This document shows, piece after piece, positions 1 through 7,381 of a stretch of DNA of 36,739 bases (position 1 is the stretch's first letter; each line of letters begins with the position of its first letter). The translations under genes were made by a program, and so were the position numbers. The stretch covers positions 1 through 36,739 of the forward strand of contig DDWD01000211.1 of the NCBI GenBank assembly GCA_002345825.1, in the 5' to 3' direction. Under the pieces are notes generated by a model. That model was not told where the DNA came from. It searched no databases and saw nothing but the letters and a program-made list of their open reading frames with translations. The stretch is from Bacteroidales bacterium UBA2295 (GTDB taxonomy: Bacteria; Bacteroidota; Bacteroidia; Bacteroidales; Tenuifilaceae).

Positions 1-1
1 T

Positions 2-25
2 CGAAAAGCGCTGAATGGTGAGTAG
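2..25 (+). CDS. Possible 3' end of a metal-binding ABC transporter protein (partial)
   Basis: Seven codons (RKALNGE) and a TAG stop are open from the window edge. They lie 35 bases before a ZnuC-like ATPase. Zinc/manganese substrate-binding proteins (ZnuA family) are often encoded just upstream of their ATPase and often end in a short helical tail like this one. The fragment is too short to identify by itself, so the call rests on gene order only. Confidence 0.3.
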   Translation, partial: RKALNGE

Positions 26-60
26 GTACTAAGAAGAGAATGCCAAAAACATTACACTAA

Positions 61-807
61 ATGCCTAAAATACTCGAAATTAGCTCTGCATCGGTAGGTT
101 ACAACGAGGACATCATACTAAAGGATGTAAACCTCGATATTTTTGACAACGATTTTATTGGCGTAATTGGGCCAAATGGTGGAGGAAAAACCACGCTCCT
201 AAAATTGTTATTGGGGGAACTCAAGCCCATCAAGGGTAATGTGATTTACTATCCCACCTCATCCAACGAAACCTTGTTCGGCTACCTTCCACAATCGGTT
301 AATATCGACAAAAAATTCCCCATCACCGTGCTCGAGGTGGTGCTCTCGGGCTTGATGAGCAAAAAGGGAATGGCTGGCCGCTACACTGCATCCGACAAAA
401 AGTTAGCCCTGGAAATGCTCGATAAGATTGGCATTGCCAATTTAAGAAACAGCACCATAGGCGAACTCTCGGGTGGTCAACTACAACGTACATTCCTTAG
501 CAGAGCCTTGGTATCGCACCCAAGGTTACTTATTTTGGATGAACCCAATACTTTTGTTGATAATAAGTTTGAAAAGGAGCTATACGAATTGCTTAAGGAG
601 CTGAATAAGGATATGGCCATAGTTATGGTATCGCATGATCTGGGTACAATCACATCGCACGTGAAAACAATAGCCTGCGTAAACCGAAACTTGCACTACC
701 ATCCATCCAACTCAATAACATCAGAGCAATTGGCTGCTTACGATTGCCCTATACAGATTATTGCTCACGGCCCCGTACCACATACGGTTTTGGGAAAGCA
801 CAACTAA
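61..807 (+). CDS. Metal ABC transporter ATP-binding protein (ZnuC/MntB-like)
   Basis: This is the cytoplasmic ATPase of a zinc- or manganese-type ABC importer. Visible motifs are Walker A GPNGGGKTT (about residues 37-45), the signature LSGGQLQR (about 137-144), Walker B LLILDEPN (about 155-162) and the switch histidine in VSHD. The length of 248 residues is usual for ZnuC-type subunits. The permease gene follows 64 bases downstream, so the two are likely co-transcribed. The metal cannot be told from the ATPase; zinc is the default guess and manganese or iron are alternatives. Confidence 0.9.
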   Translation: MPKILEISSASVGYNEDIILKDVNLDIFDNDFIGVIGPNGGGKTTLLKLLLGELKPIKGNVIYYPTSSNETLFGYLPQSVNIDKKFPITVLEVVLSGLMSKKGMAGRYTASDKKLALEMLDKIGIANLRNSTIGELSGGQLQRTFLSRALVSHPRLLILDEPNTFVDNKFEKELYELLKELNKDMAIVMVSHDLGTITSHVKTIACVNRNLHYHPSNSITSEQLAAYDCPIQIIAHGPVPHTVLGKHN

Positions 808-871
808 TAACTGATCTTGTTAGCTTGGCAAGTAGCGCCAATCTCCTGAGACAAGCAACATATATCAAAAA

Positions 872-1708
872 ATGCTAAACACACTCACAAACTTCTTCCA
901 GTACCAATTCGTAGTCAACGCCTTTGTGGCTGCACTGCTAATATCAGTTGCTGCCGGAATGGTTGGTTCATATATAGTTGCCAAAAGGCTTGTGTTCCTT
1001 AGCGGAGGTATTACCCACGCCTCGTTTGGCGGAATTGGTATTGCCTATTTTCTCGGAATCAATCCGCTTGCCGGAGCAGCTGCCTTTGCTGTGCTTTCGG
1101 CCTTTGGAGTTGAAGCGCTTAGCCAACGAATGGCTGTTCGCGAAGATTCAGCCATAGGCATACTGTGGTCGGTGGGTATGGCCATTGGGATATTCTTTAT
1201 TTACCTTACCCCGGGCTACTCGCCAAATCTTATGACCTTTCTCTTTGGCTCAATACTTACCGTTTCCGCCACCGATATATGGCTTTTGCTAACGCTAAAC
1301 ATAGTTATGGTGGCCTTCTTCCTACTTTTTTACAGATCAATTCTATACCTCGCATTCGACTCCGATTTTGCCAAAACGCAACGGATTCCCGTAAAAACTT
1401 TTTCATACATTTTAAAAGGATTTTTGGCGCTAACTATAGTCCTTAGCATTCGTATGGTGGGGATTATTTTGCTAATATCGCTGCTTACCATTCCACCAAC
1501 CACAGCCAACCTATTCACTAAAAGGTTTAACCAGATAATCTTCGCCTCCATTGGCATTGGATTTATTGGTGCTATTGGCGGCCTGCTTCTCTCCTATAAT
1601 ATGAACGTACCATCGGGAGCTACCATAATTATGGTTTTAGTGGCTATATTTGCTGTGGCTAAACTATTCAAACAGATATTTGTTAGCATTAAGTTGAGTA
1701 AAGCGTAA
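872..1708 (+). CDS. Metal ABC transporter permease (ZnuB family)
   Basis: This is the integral membrane subunit of the importer. The 278-residue protein is almost wholly hydrophobic, with seven to nine predicted membrane segments. It carries family-typical stretches such as RLVFLSGGITHASFGGIG (about residues 40-57), the loop that contacts the ATPase, and a later RMVGIILLISLLTIPPTTA segment. It forms a transporter with the upstream ATPase. Its stop lies only 12 bases before the start of a transposase gene, so nothing of the original downstream context of this operon is visible. Confidence 0.9.
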   Translation: MLNTLTNFFQYQFVVNAFVAALLISVAAGMVGSYIVAKRLVFLSGGITHASFGGIGIAYFLGINPLAGAAAFAVLSAFGVEALSQRMAVREDSAIGILWSVGMAIGIFFIYLTPGYSPNLMTFLFGSILTVSATDIWLLLTLNIVMVAFFLLFYRSILYLAFDSDFAKTQRIPVKTFSYILKGFLALTIVLSIRMVGIILLISLLTIPPTTANLFTKRFNQIIFASIGIGFIGAIGGLLLSYNMNVPSGATIIMVLVAIFAVAKLFKQIFVSIKLSKA

Positions 1709-1720
1709 GCTACCAGATAA

Positions 1721-2161
1721 ATGAAAATAGAATACAATAACCTTTATACTCATTTTGTTTTTGTTACTTTTCAAAGACTTCCTTTGATTAACGAGGAAAA
1801 TAGAGTAAGAATTGAGAAGTATATAACTGGAATTGTTAACAACAACGATTGTAAGATGTACGCAATTTATGCAAATCCAGAACACATGCATTTTCTCATA
1901 TCGCGCTCGCCAAGTTTATCTGAAGAAGAAATAGGAACTATTGTTGCGAATAGTTCGGCAAAGTTTATTAATGAGAATAAGTTATGTGTTGGTAATTTTG
2001 CTTGGCAGTCTTCATCTTCTGCTTTTTCGGTTTCTAAGGCAGATGTTGACTCTGTATGTAAGTATATTCTGAATCAACCTGAGCATCATAAAAAGAAAAC
2101 CTTTCAGGAGGAGTATGATGAATTTATGCATTTTTATCAGAAAACGCTGAAACCAAAATAG
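1721..2161 (+). CDS. IS200-like / REP-associated (RAYT) HUH transposase
   Basis: A 146-residue single-strand transposase of the Y1_Tnp family. The HUH metal-binding motif is H55-M-H57 in NPEHMHFLIS. The likely nucleophile is Y115 in CKYILNQPEHHKK, matching the YIxNQxxHH motif of the family. The WQ pair before a short loop (FAWQSSSSAFSVS) is also typical. The length fits stand-alone transposases of the IS200/RAYT type. It starts 12 bases after the permease stop, leaving no room for a conventional left end. A nested inverted repeat begins about 20 bases after its stop and may be its substrate. The A+T-rich codon use differs from the flanking genes, which suggests acquisition. Confidence 0.88.
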   Translation: MKIEYNNLYTHFVFVTFQRLPLINEENRVRIEKYITGIVNNNDCKMYAIYANPEHMHFLISRSPSLSEEEIGTIVANSSAKFINENKLCVGNFAWQSSSSAFSVSKADVDSVCKYILNQPEHHKKKTFQEEYDEFMHFYQKTLKPK

Positions 2162-2183
2162 TTTTAGTTCTTTGAGTTTCGGG

Positions 2184-2379
2184 ATAAGGTTATTGATTCT
2201 TAAGTATAAGGGAATAAGGTTGATTGATTTGGTAGACAGTTTTCTTACTAAGGTTTATGGATTTAAATAAGGTTTTTTGGTTGTAGAATAAAACCTTATT
2301 TCAGTTTTTTTTACCTTAGTAATCTATAATCAAAGAGATAGCATAACCTTATTCGCTTATTATTGTTTTTTTACCTTAT
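2184..2379. repeat. Nested inverted repeat, four concentric arm pairs
   Basis: Eight copies of an AAGGT-type core are arranged symmetrically. Four are forward (cores at 2186, 2216, 2250, 2269) and four reverse (2293, 2313, 2346, 2373). Arm pairs share one centre near 2283. The inner pair AAATAAGGTTTT (2265-2276) and AAAACCTTATTT (2290-2301) is perfect over 12 bp with a 13-base loop. The middle pair TTACTAAGGT / ACCTTAGTAA (2245-2254 / 2313-2322) and the outer pair GAATAAGGTT / AACCTTATTC (2212-2221 / 2345-2354) are perfect over 10 bp. The outermost pair is 7 bp. The whole could fold as one long, interrupted hairpin. It lies between the HUH transposase and lpdA and fills most of the 273-base spacer. 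Confidence 0.85.
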
Positions 2380-2434
2380 TCAATGGATACAATATTTATC
2401 AATCGATATATATAACTATCAAACACATACCATT

Positions 2435-3823
2435 ATGAATTACGATTTACTTGTTGTAGGCAGTGGTCCTGGAGGATATGTAGCCGCAATACGTGCAAGC
2501 CAGTTGGGAATGAAGGTTGGCGTTGTTGAAAAGGAAAACCTGGGCGGTATTTGCCTTAACTGGGGATGTATCCCTACCAAAGCATTACTCAAGAGTGCTC
2601 AGGTGTTCGAGTACGCATCGCACGCAGCCGAGTATGGTGTGGTAGCCAGCGACGTAAAACCCGATTTTGAGAAGATGATTGCCCGTAGCCGCGATGTGGC
2701 TGCCAATATGAGCAAGGGTATCGAGTTCCTTTTCAAAAAGAATAAGATTGAAGTTATCAATGGATTTGGTAAACTTAAGGATAAGAGCACGGTGGTTGTT
2801 ACCGACTCCGATGGGAAAACCCAAGAGGTAAGCGCAAAGCATATAGTGCTTGCTACTGGAGCACGCTCACGTGAGCTTCCCAACCTTAAGCAGGATGGTG
2901 GAAAAATTATTGGCTACCGTCAAGCCCTATCCTTGCCCAAGCAGCCAAAATCGATGGTGGTTGTTGGCTCTGGCGCCATTGGCAGCGAGTTTGCCTACTT
3001 CTACAATTCCATTGGTACTCAGGTAACGCTGGTTGAGTATATGCCCAACATTGTTCCCGTTGAGGACGAAGAGGTTTCCAAAACCCTAGAACGCTCATTC
3101 AAAAAGAATAAGATTAAGGTGATGACCAACGCATCGGTTGAGTCGGTTGATACCAGCGGCGACCTTTGCAAGGTTACCATTAAAACCAAAAAGGGTGAAG
3201 AGGTGGTTGAAGCCGAGATCGTACTTTCTGCCGTAGGCATCACGCCAAACACCGAGGGAATAGGCCTTGAGGATGTTGGCGTTGAGATGGAGAACGGTCG
3301 GGTTAAGGTTGATGAGTACTACCGCACCAACGTGGAAGGTGTATACGCCATAGGCGATATCATCCCGGGCCCAGCGCTTGCCCACGTGGCATCGGCCGAG
3401 GGTATTGCATGCGTTGAGAAGATTGCGGGGATGGAGGTTCACCCAATAAACTACAAGAATATCCCTGGCTGTACCTACACTAGCCCCGAGGTTTCGTCGG
3501 TGGGGATGACCGAAAAAGCTGCACAGGAAGCAGGTTACGAGATTAAAGTTGGTAAGTTCCCCTTCACTGCATCGGGTAAAGCTACTGCAGCAGGAATGCG
3601 CGATGGCTTTGTTAAGCTAATATTCGATGCCAAATACGGAGAGCTACTGGGTGCCCATATGATTGGAGGCAACGTAACCGAAATGATTGCCGAAATGGTT
3701 GTTGCACGCAATCTAGAAACCACTGGTCACGAGCTTATCAAGAGCATCCACCCACACCCAACCATGAGCGAAGCCATTATGGAGGCCGCTGCTGCTGCAT
3801 ATGGTGAGGTGATACATATGTAG
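2435..3823 (+). CDS. lpdA: Dihydrolipoamide dehydrogenase (E3)
   Basis: This FAD enzyme reoxidises dihydrolipoyl groups of 2-oxoacid dehydrogenase complexes or the glycine cleavage system with NAD+. The N-terminal FAD fold GSGPGGYVAA (residues 9-18), the redox disulfide in GGICLNWGCIPTK (C40 and C45), the NAD fold VVGSGAIGSEFA and the C-terminal HPHPTMSE (catalytic His and Glu) are all present. Length is 462 residues from the ATG at 2435. A longer reading from 2363 would add 24 residues coded by repeat DNA before the FAD motif, so it was not chosen. No E1/E2 genes are nearby, so the partner complex is unknown. A strong terminator follows. Confidence 0.95.
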   Translation: MNYDLLVVGSGPGGYVAAIRASQLGMKVGVVEKENLGGICLNWGCIPTKALLKSAQVFEYASHAAEYGVVASDVKPDFEKMIARSRDVAANMSKGIEFLFKKNKIEVINGFGKLKDKSTVVVTDSDGKTQEVSAKHIVLATGARSRELPNLKQDGGKIIGYRQALSLPKQPKSMVVVGSGAIGSEFAYFYNSIGTQVTLVEYMPNIVPVEDEEVSKTLERSFKKNKIKVMTNASVESVDTSGDLCKVTIKTKKGEEVVEAEIVLSAVGITPNTEGIGLEDVGVEMENGRVKVDEYYRTNVEGVYAIGDIIPGPALAHVASAEGIACVEKIAGMEVHPINYKNIPGCTYTSPEVSSVGMTEKAAQEAGYEIKVGKFPFTASGKATAAGMRDGFVKLIFDAKYGELLGAHMIGGNVTEMIAEMVVARNLETTGHELIKSIHPHPTMSEAIMEAAAAAYGEVIHM

Positions 3824-3864
3824 ATAAAAATCTCTCGCAAAGATGCAGAGATGCTAATAATACT

Positions 3865-3910
3865 AATGAGGTTGTCCAAAGAGTACTTTAGGACAACCTC
3901 ATTTTTTTTA
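3865..3910 (+). terminator. Rho-independent terminator after lpdA
   Basis: Arms 3865-3877 and 3891-3903 are perfect complements over 13 bp (AATGAGGTTGTCC against GGACAACCTCATT). A further AAAG/CTTT pairing lies inside, and a run of T follows. It ends the lpdA transcript and separates it from ychF. Confidence 0.93.
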
Positions 3911-4020
3911 CGCTATTAACCCATCAAACAGAAATAATTCCTCAATCTACTCGCCATATTCTTTTGCTCGCTCGTAAACTAATTTCTACTTTGGCTTATC
4001 TAAATCCCAATTATTCAAGC

Positions 4021-4028
4021 TAAATTTG
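4021..4028 (+). promoter_or_regulatory. Bacteroidota -7 promoter box for ychF
   Basis: TAAATTTG matches the TAnnTTTG consensus exactly and sits 26 bases before the ychF start, just after the lpdA terminator. No well-spaced -33 TTTG box was found; the nearest TTTG (3990-3993) is 27 bases upstream, which is too far. Confidence 0.5.
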
Positions 4029-4054
4029 CACTCAAATTAAAAAACAAGCAACAA

Positions 4055-5149
4055 ATGAGTTTACAGTGCGGAATTATTGGGATTGCCAACGTGGGCAAAT
4101 CAACCATCTTCAATTGTATGTCGGCCACCAAGGCCGAGGCCAGCGGATTTTCGTTCAGCAACAAGACCAACCTAAGCATAATTAACGTTCCCGACGCCCG
4201 CTTGCAGGAGTTGGAAAAATATCAGCCCACAGAGAAGATAATACCCACAACCGTTGAGATTGTAGATATTCCCGGGCTAACCAAAAGCTCAGGGCGATCT
4301 GATAAAGGGGCCAACCAGTTCCTGTCCGAAATCCGCAACTGCGATGCCCTAATCCACGTAATTCGTTGCTTCGATGATGAGAGCCTACCCCACGTGGATG
4401 GCTCAGTAAACCCAATTCGCGATATCGAAACCGTAAACCTTGAGCTGCAGATTAAGGACTTGGAGTCGGTTGAGAAAAAGATTCAGCGCCTCGAAAAGGT
4501 TGTTAAATCGGGCGATAAGGATGCAAAAAAGGGCATCGAAGTGCTAAATGTATACAAAGATCACCTGGAATCGTTCCAAAATGCAGCAACCGCACCCGTT
4601 AGCGACGACGATAAGCGATACATCGCCGATATATTCCTACTTTCGACCAAACCCGTAATCTACGTTTGTAATGTTGACGAGGGCTCAGCTGTTAATGGCA
4701 ATAAGTACGTTGAGCAGGTTAAAGAGTTTTTAAAGGAGGAGAATACCGAAATACTTATTATTGCTGGCGCCATGGAGGCCGAGATTGCCGAGTTGGAGAG
4801 TATGGAAGATAGATTAGCATTCCTTTCGGATGTTGGGCTACAGGAACCTGGCGTAAACAAGCTTATTCGCGCAGCATACTCACTGCTGGAGCTTGAAACA
4901 TTTTTTACCGTTGGCCCTAAGGAGATTCGGGCCTGGACCATCAAGCGTGGAGCCACAGCTCCTCAGGCAGCTGGTGCCATACATAGCGATTTGGAACGTG
5001 GCTTTATCCGTGCTGAGGTGATGAAATACAACGATTTTGTTACACTTGGCTCCGAACAGGCATGCAAGGAGAAAGGAAAGCTGAGCATCGAGGGTAAAAA
5101 CTACATTGTTGACGATGGCGATATTCTTCACATTCGATTCAATGTGTAA
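4055..5149 (+). CDS. ychF: Redox-regulated ATPase YchF (Obg-family P-loop protein)
   Basis: A ribosome-associated P-loop ATPase of the OBG/YchF family, 364 residues (the E. coli protein is about 363). The P-loop is GIANVGKST (residues 8-16), with switch II DIPGL and the altered G4 motif NVDE that gives ATP preference. A coiled central region follows, then a C-terminal TGS domain (about 277-364, including ETFFTVGPKEIRAWT). The start is well placed behind a TAnnTTTG box. The usual YchF P-loop has Pro before Asn; here it is Ala-Asn, a mild variant. A small membrane-protein gene follows 15 bases after its stop. Confidence 0.95.
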   Translation: MSLQCGIIGIANVGKSTIFNCMSATKAEASGFSFSNKTNLSIINVPDARLQELEKYQPTEKIIPTTVEIVDIPGLTKSSGRSDKGANQFLSEIRNCDALIHVIRCFDDESLPHVDGSVNPIRDIETVNLELQIKDLESVEKKIQRLEKVVKSGDKDAKKGIEVLNVYKDHLESFQNAATAPVSDDDKRYIADIFLLSTKPVIYVCNVDEGSAVNGNKYVEQVKEFLKEENTEILIIAGAMEAEIAELESMEDRLAFLSDVGLQEPGVNKLIRAAYSLLELETFFTVGPKEIRAWTIKRGATAPQAAGAIHSDLERGFIRAEVMKYNDFVTLGSEQACKEKGKLSIEGKNYIVDDGDILHIRFNV

Positions 5150-5164
5150 CTAAATCAACAAAAA

Positions 5165-5353
5165 ATGCAAAAAATAGCCACAACCATAGGGATTATCGGA
5201 GTTGTCATCTTTAGCCTTGTGCTGATTTGGGGCCGAGGCGATAACTCCAACCTAACCGATTTTGCCCGTGGATTTTTAACTGGGATATCGTTAGTATTCC
5301 TTGTGGCATTCGTTATATACCTTGGCACCAGACTTATAAAAAGGAAAGAGTAA
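5165..5353 (+). CDS. Small two-helix membrane protein, unknown function
   Basis: A 62-residue protein with two predicted membrane helices (about residues 5-22 and 36-54) joined by the loop WGRGDNSNLTDFARGF, ending in basic residues RLIKRKE. No family was recognised. It starts 15 bases after ychF and ends 37 bases before the M14 peptidase, so it is probably co-transcribed with ychF. The hydrophobic pattern and a good start context favour a real gene. Confidence 0.65.
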   Translation: MQKIATTIGIIGVVIFSLVLIWGRGDNSNLTDFARGFLTGISLVFLVAFVIYLGTRLIKRKE

Positions 5354-5390
5354 CTCTTGACCCAAAGTACTAAACCTTAGCCCTTACGGT

Positions 5391-7304
5391 ATGAAAATTC
5401 GGCTAGCCATTGTATTTATCCTAATTGCAACTACCCCCATGGTATGGGCGCAAGATCACTACTTTAGGACTATTGAGCCCAACAAAGATAGGGTAAACAG
5501 CATTATCACCCAAACCGTATCAATTGATAAAATTGCTGGTGATACAATTTATGCATACGCAAGTAATGCCGAGTTTGAAAGATTTAGTAAGCTTGGCTAC
5601 GCCATAGATATTCTCCCCTACCCCAGCATTAACGCCAAAAGTATTGTAATGGCCAACACTATTGATGATATGGCCAGCTGGGACAGGTACCCAACCTACG
5701 AGGTTTATCGCGAAATGATGAAGCGTTTCGAGCAGGATTACCCCAACCTTTGCAAACTCGATAGTATAGGGACATCGGTAAAAGGACGGAAACTATACGT
5801 TGTGAAAATCTCCGATAATGTACTTGACAATGAGCCCGAACTTGAGTTCTTTTACACCAGCACCATGCACGGCGATGAAACAACGGGTTATATCTTAATG
5901 CTAAGACTTATCGATTATCTACTATCAAACTATGGGACCATCGATAGGGTAACCAATCTGGTGAACAATATCGCCATCTACATCAATCCCAATGCTAACC
6001 CCGATGGCACTTACTACTACGGCAACAATACCGTATCAGGATCTCGACGCTACAATGCAAATAACTACGATATAAACCGAAATTTCCCCGACCCTAGGGT
6101 TGGCGAAAACCCCAACGGTCCTTATCAGACCGAAACGATAGCCATGATGGACTTTGCTGAGGAAAGGAACTTTGTCCTGTCGGCCAATTTTCATGGTGGT
6201 ATCGAGCTGGCAAACTTCCCTTGGGATGCTTGGGAAAGTTCCGACAATCCGCATCCCGATCACAACTGGTTCAAAACCATTAGTCGGCACTATGCCGACT
6301 TGGCTCAGGCCAATAGCCCAGCAGGCTACTTCACCGGATGGGACAATGGTATTACACACGGTGGAGACTGGTACGTGGTTGAAGGTAGCCGCCAAGACTA
6401 CATGAACTACAACCACCACTGCCGCGAGATTACCCTTGAAATATCAGATACTAAATGCCCCCCCAGCGCTGACCTGCCCAACTTTTGGGATTACAACAAG
6501 GAGGCCATGCTGACCTACATGGAACTTTTATTTTCAGGGATTCAAGGTATGGTAACCAACACCTATAACGAACCCCTTGAAGCAATAATTACAATTGAAG
6601 GGCACGATAAGGACAATTCGTTTGTGACAACGAACCCAGCCAACGGCATCTACTTTAGACCCATTGAAAGTGGGACTTGGGAGGTTACATACCAAGCCGA
6701 TGGCTACCATGAACAAACCCATTCAGTAACCCTTAACAGCATTCATGATATAGTTACCAATGATGTGGTGCTCACAGAGAGAATGAAGTACGATATCACC
6801 TTTGAGATATTGAGTGGCGATACGCCCATCCCAAATGCAGCTATCACCCTCAATGGTCAAAGCCAGCAAACCGATGAATATGGCTCTACCACATTTGTTG
6901 AGGTTCCTGAAGGGAACCATAGCTTTTTCATCACGCACACGGAATACAACCAGTATAACGATGAAATTGAGGTTGACGCCAACAAAACGGTGCAAATAAA
7001 CCTTACACCCCTCGGATTAACATACAAAGACGATTACCCCGAGGTTAGGGTGTGGCCAAACCCATTTTCACATAGCCTAAACATCGAAGTTAGCTTGAAG
7101 CAAAGCATAACCCTCGAGGTTAGTATACATAGCCTACTGGGGCAAAAGGTTGCAACCATCACAAATCAAAACCTTACAAATGGGATTCAGCGCTTTAGCT
7201 GGACCCCAAACCCTTCGCTACCAGCCGGAGTATACCTAGTGCAATTTAACCTCAACGGGCGTAGCTACATCCAAAAAATTCTTTTTGCACCAACACCCCG
7301 TTAG
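5391..7304 (+). CDS. Secreted M14 zinc carboxypeptidase with T9SS sorting domain
   Basis: A 637-residue exported metallopeptidase. A signal peptide spans about residues 1-20 (cut near VWA-QD). The M14 domain covers about 95-385. Zinc ligands are seen in MHGDET (His about 160, Glu about 163) and FHGG (His about 267). A substrate-binding arginine lies in DINRNFPD (about 229) and a catalytic glutamate in EITLEIS (about 349). Two carboxypeptidase-regulatory-like beta domains follow (about 387-465 and 467-545). The tail (about 553-637) is a type A T9SS sorting domain, with VWPNPF, LLGQKV and GVYLVQF blocks. It should be exported by the Sec and type IX systems and released or anchored after PorU cleavage. 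The substrate is unknown. Confidence 0.92.
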   Translation: MKIRLAIVFILIATTPMVWAQDHYFRTIEPNKDRVNSIITQTVSIDKIAGDTIYAYASNAEFERFSKLGYAIDILPYPSINAKSIVMANTIDDMASWDRYPTYEVYREMMKRFEQDYPNLCKLDSIGTSVKGRKLYVVKISDNVLDNEPELEFFYTSTMHGDETTGYILMLRLIDYLLSNYGTIDRVTNLVNNIAIYINPNANPDGTYYYGNNTVSGSRRYNANNYDINRNFPDPRVGENPNGPYQTETIAMMDFAEERNFVLSANFHGGIELANFPWDAWESSDNPHPDHNWFKTISRHYADLAQANSPAGYFTGWDNGITHGGDWYVVEGSRQDYMNYNHHCREITLEISDTKCPPSADLPNFWDYNKEAMLTYMELLFSGIQGMVTNTYNEPLEAIITIEGHDKDNSFVTTNPANGIYFRPIESGTWEVTYQADGYHEQTHSVTLNSIHDIVTNDVVLTERMKYDITFEILSGDTPIPNAAITLNGQSQQTDEYGSTTFVEVPEGNHSFFITHTEYNQYNDEIEVDANKTVQINLTPLGLTYKDDYPEVRVWPNPFSHSLNIEVSLKQSITLEVSIHSLLGQKVATITNQNLTNGIQRFSWTPNPSLPAGVYLVQFNLNGRSYIQKILFAPTPR

Positions 7305-7329
7305 CACGTAAAAGCCATCCATTTTTTTC

Positions 7330-7337
7330 TATTTTTG
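7330..7337 (+). promoter_or_regulatory. Bacteroidota -7 box before the phosphatase-like gene
   Basis: TATTTTTG is an exact TAnnTTTG match 44 bases before the chosen start at 7382. It overlaps a possible upstream GTG start at 7337, and the transcript would begin beyond that codon. This supports the later ATG. Confidence 0.5.
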
Positions 7338-7381
7338 TGGGAGTTGACATTGTTTTTCCACATACTAATCTGCATCTCGTT

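Noticed and set aside
2363..2434. 24 extra N-terminal residues for dihydrolipoamide dehydrogenase
   Set aside because: They are coded by repeat-rich DNA and precede the FAD motif, which in this family starts within a few residues of the N terminus. The ATG at 2435 gives the usual length.
3095..3442. Antisense open frame inside lpdA
   Set aside because: It is a shadow of a strongly conserved coding frame with no recognisable protein features; the same applies to other antisense frames inside the large genes.
7337..7381. Earlier GTG start for the phosphatase-like gene
   Set aside because: It overlaps the promoter box, and the signal peptide begins cleanly at 7382.
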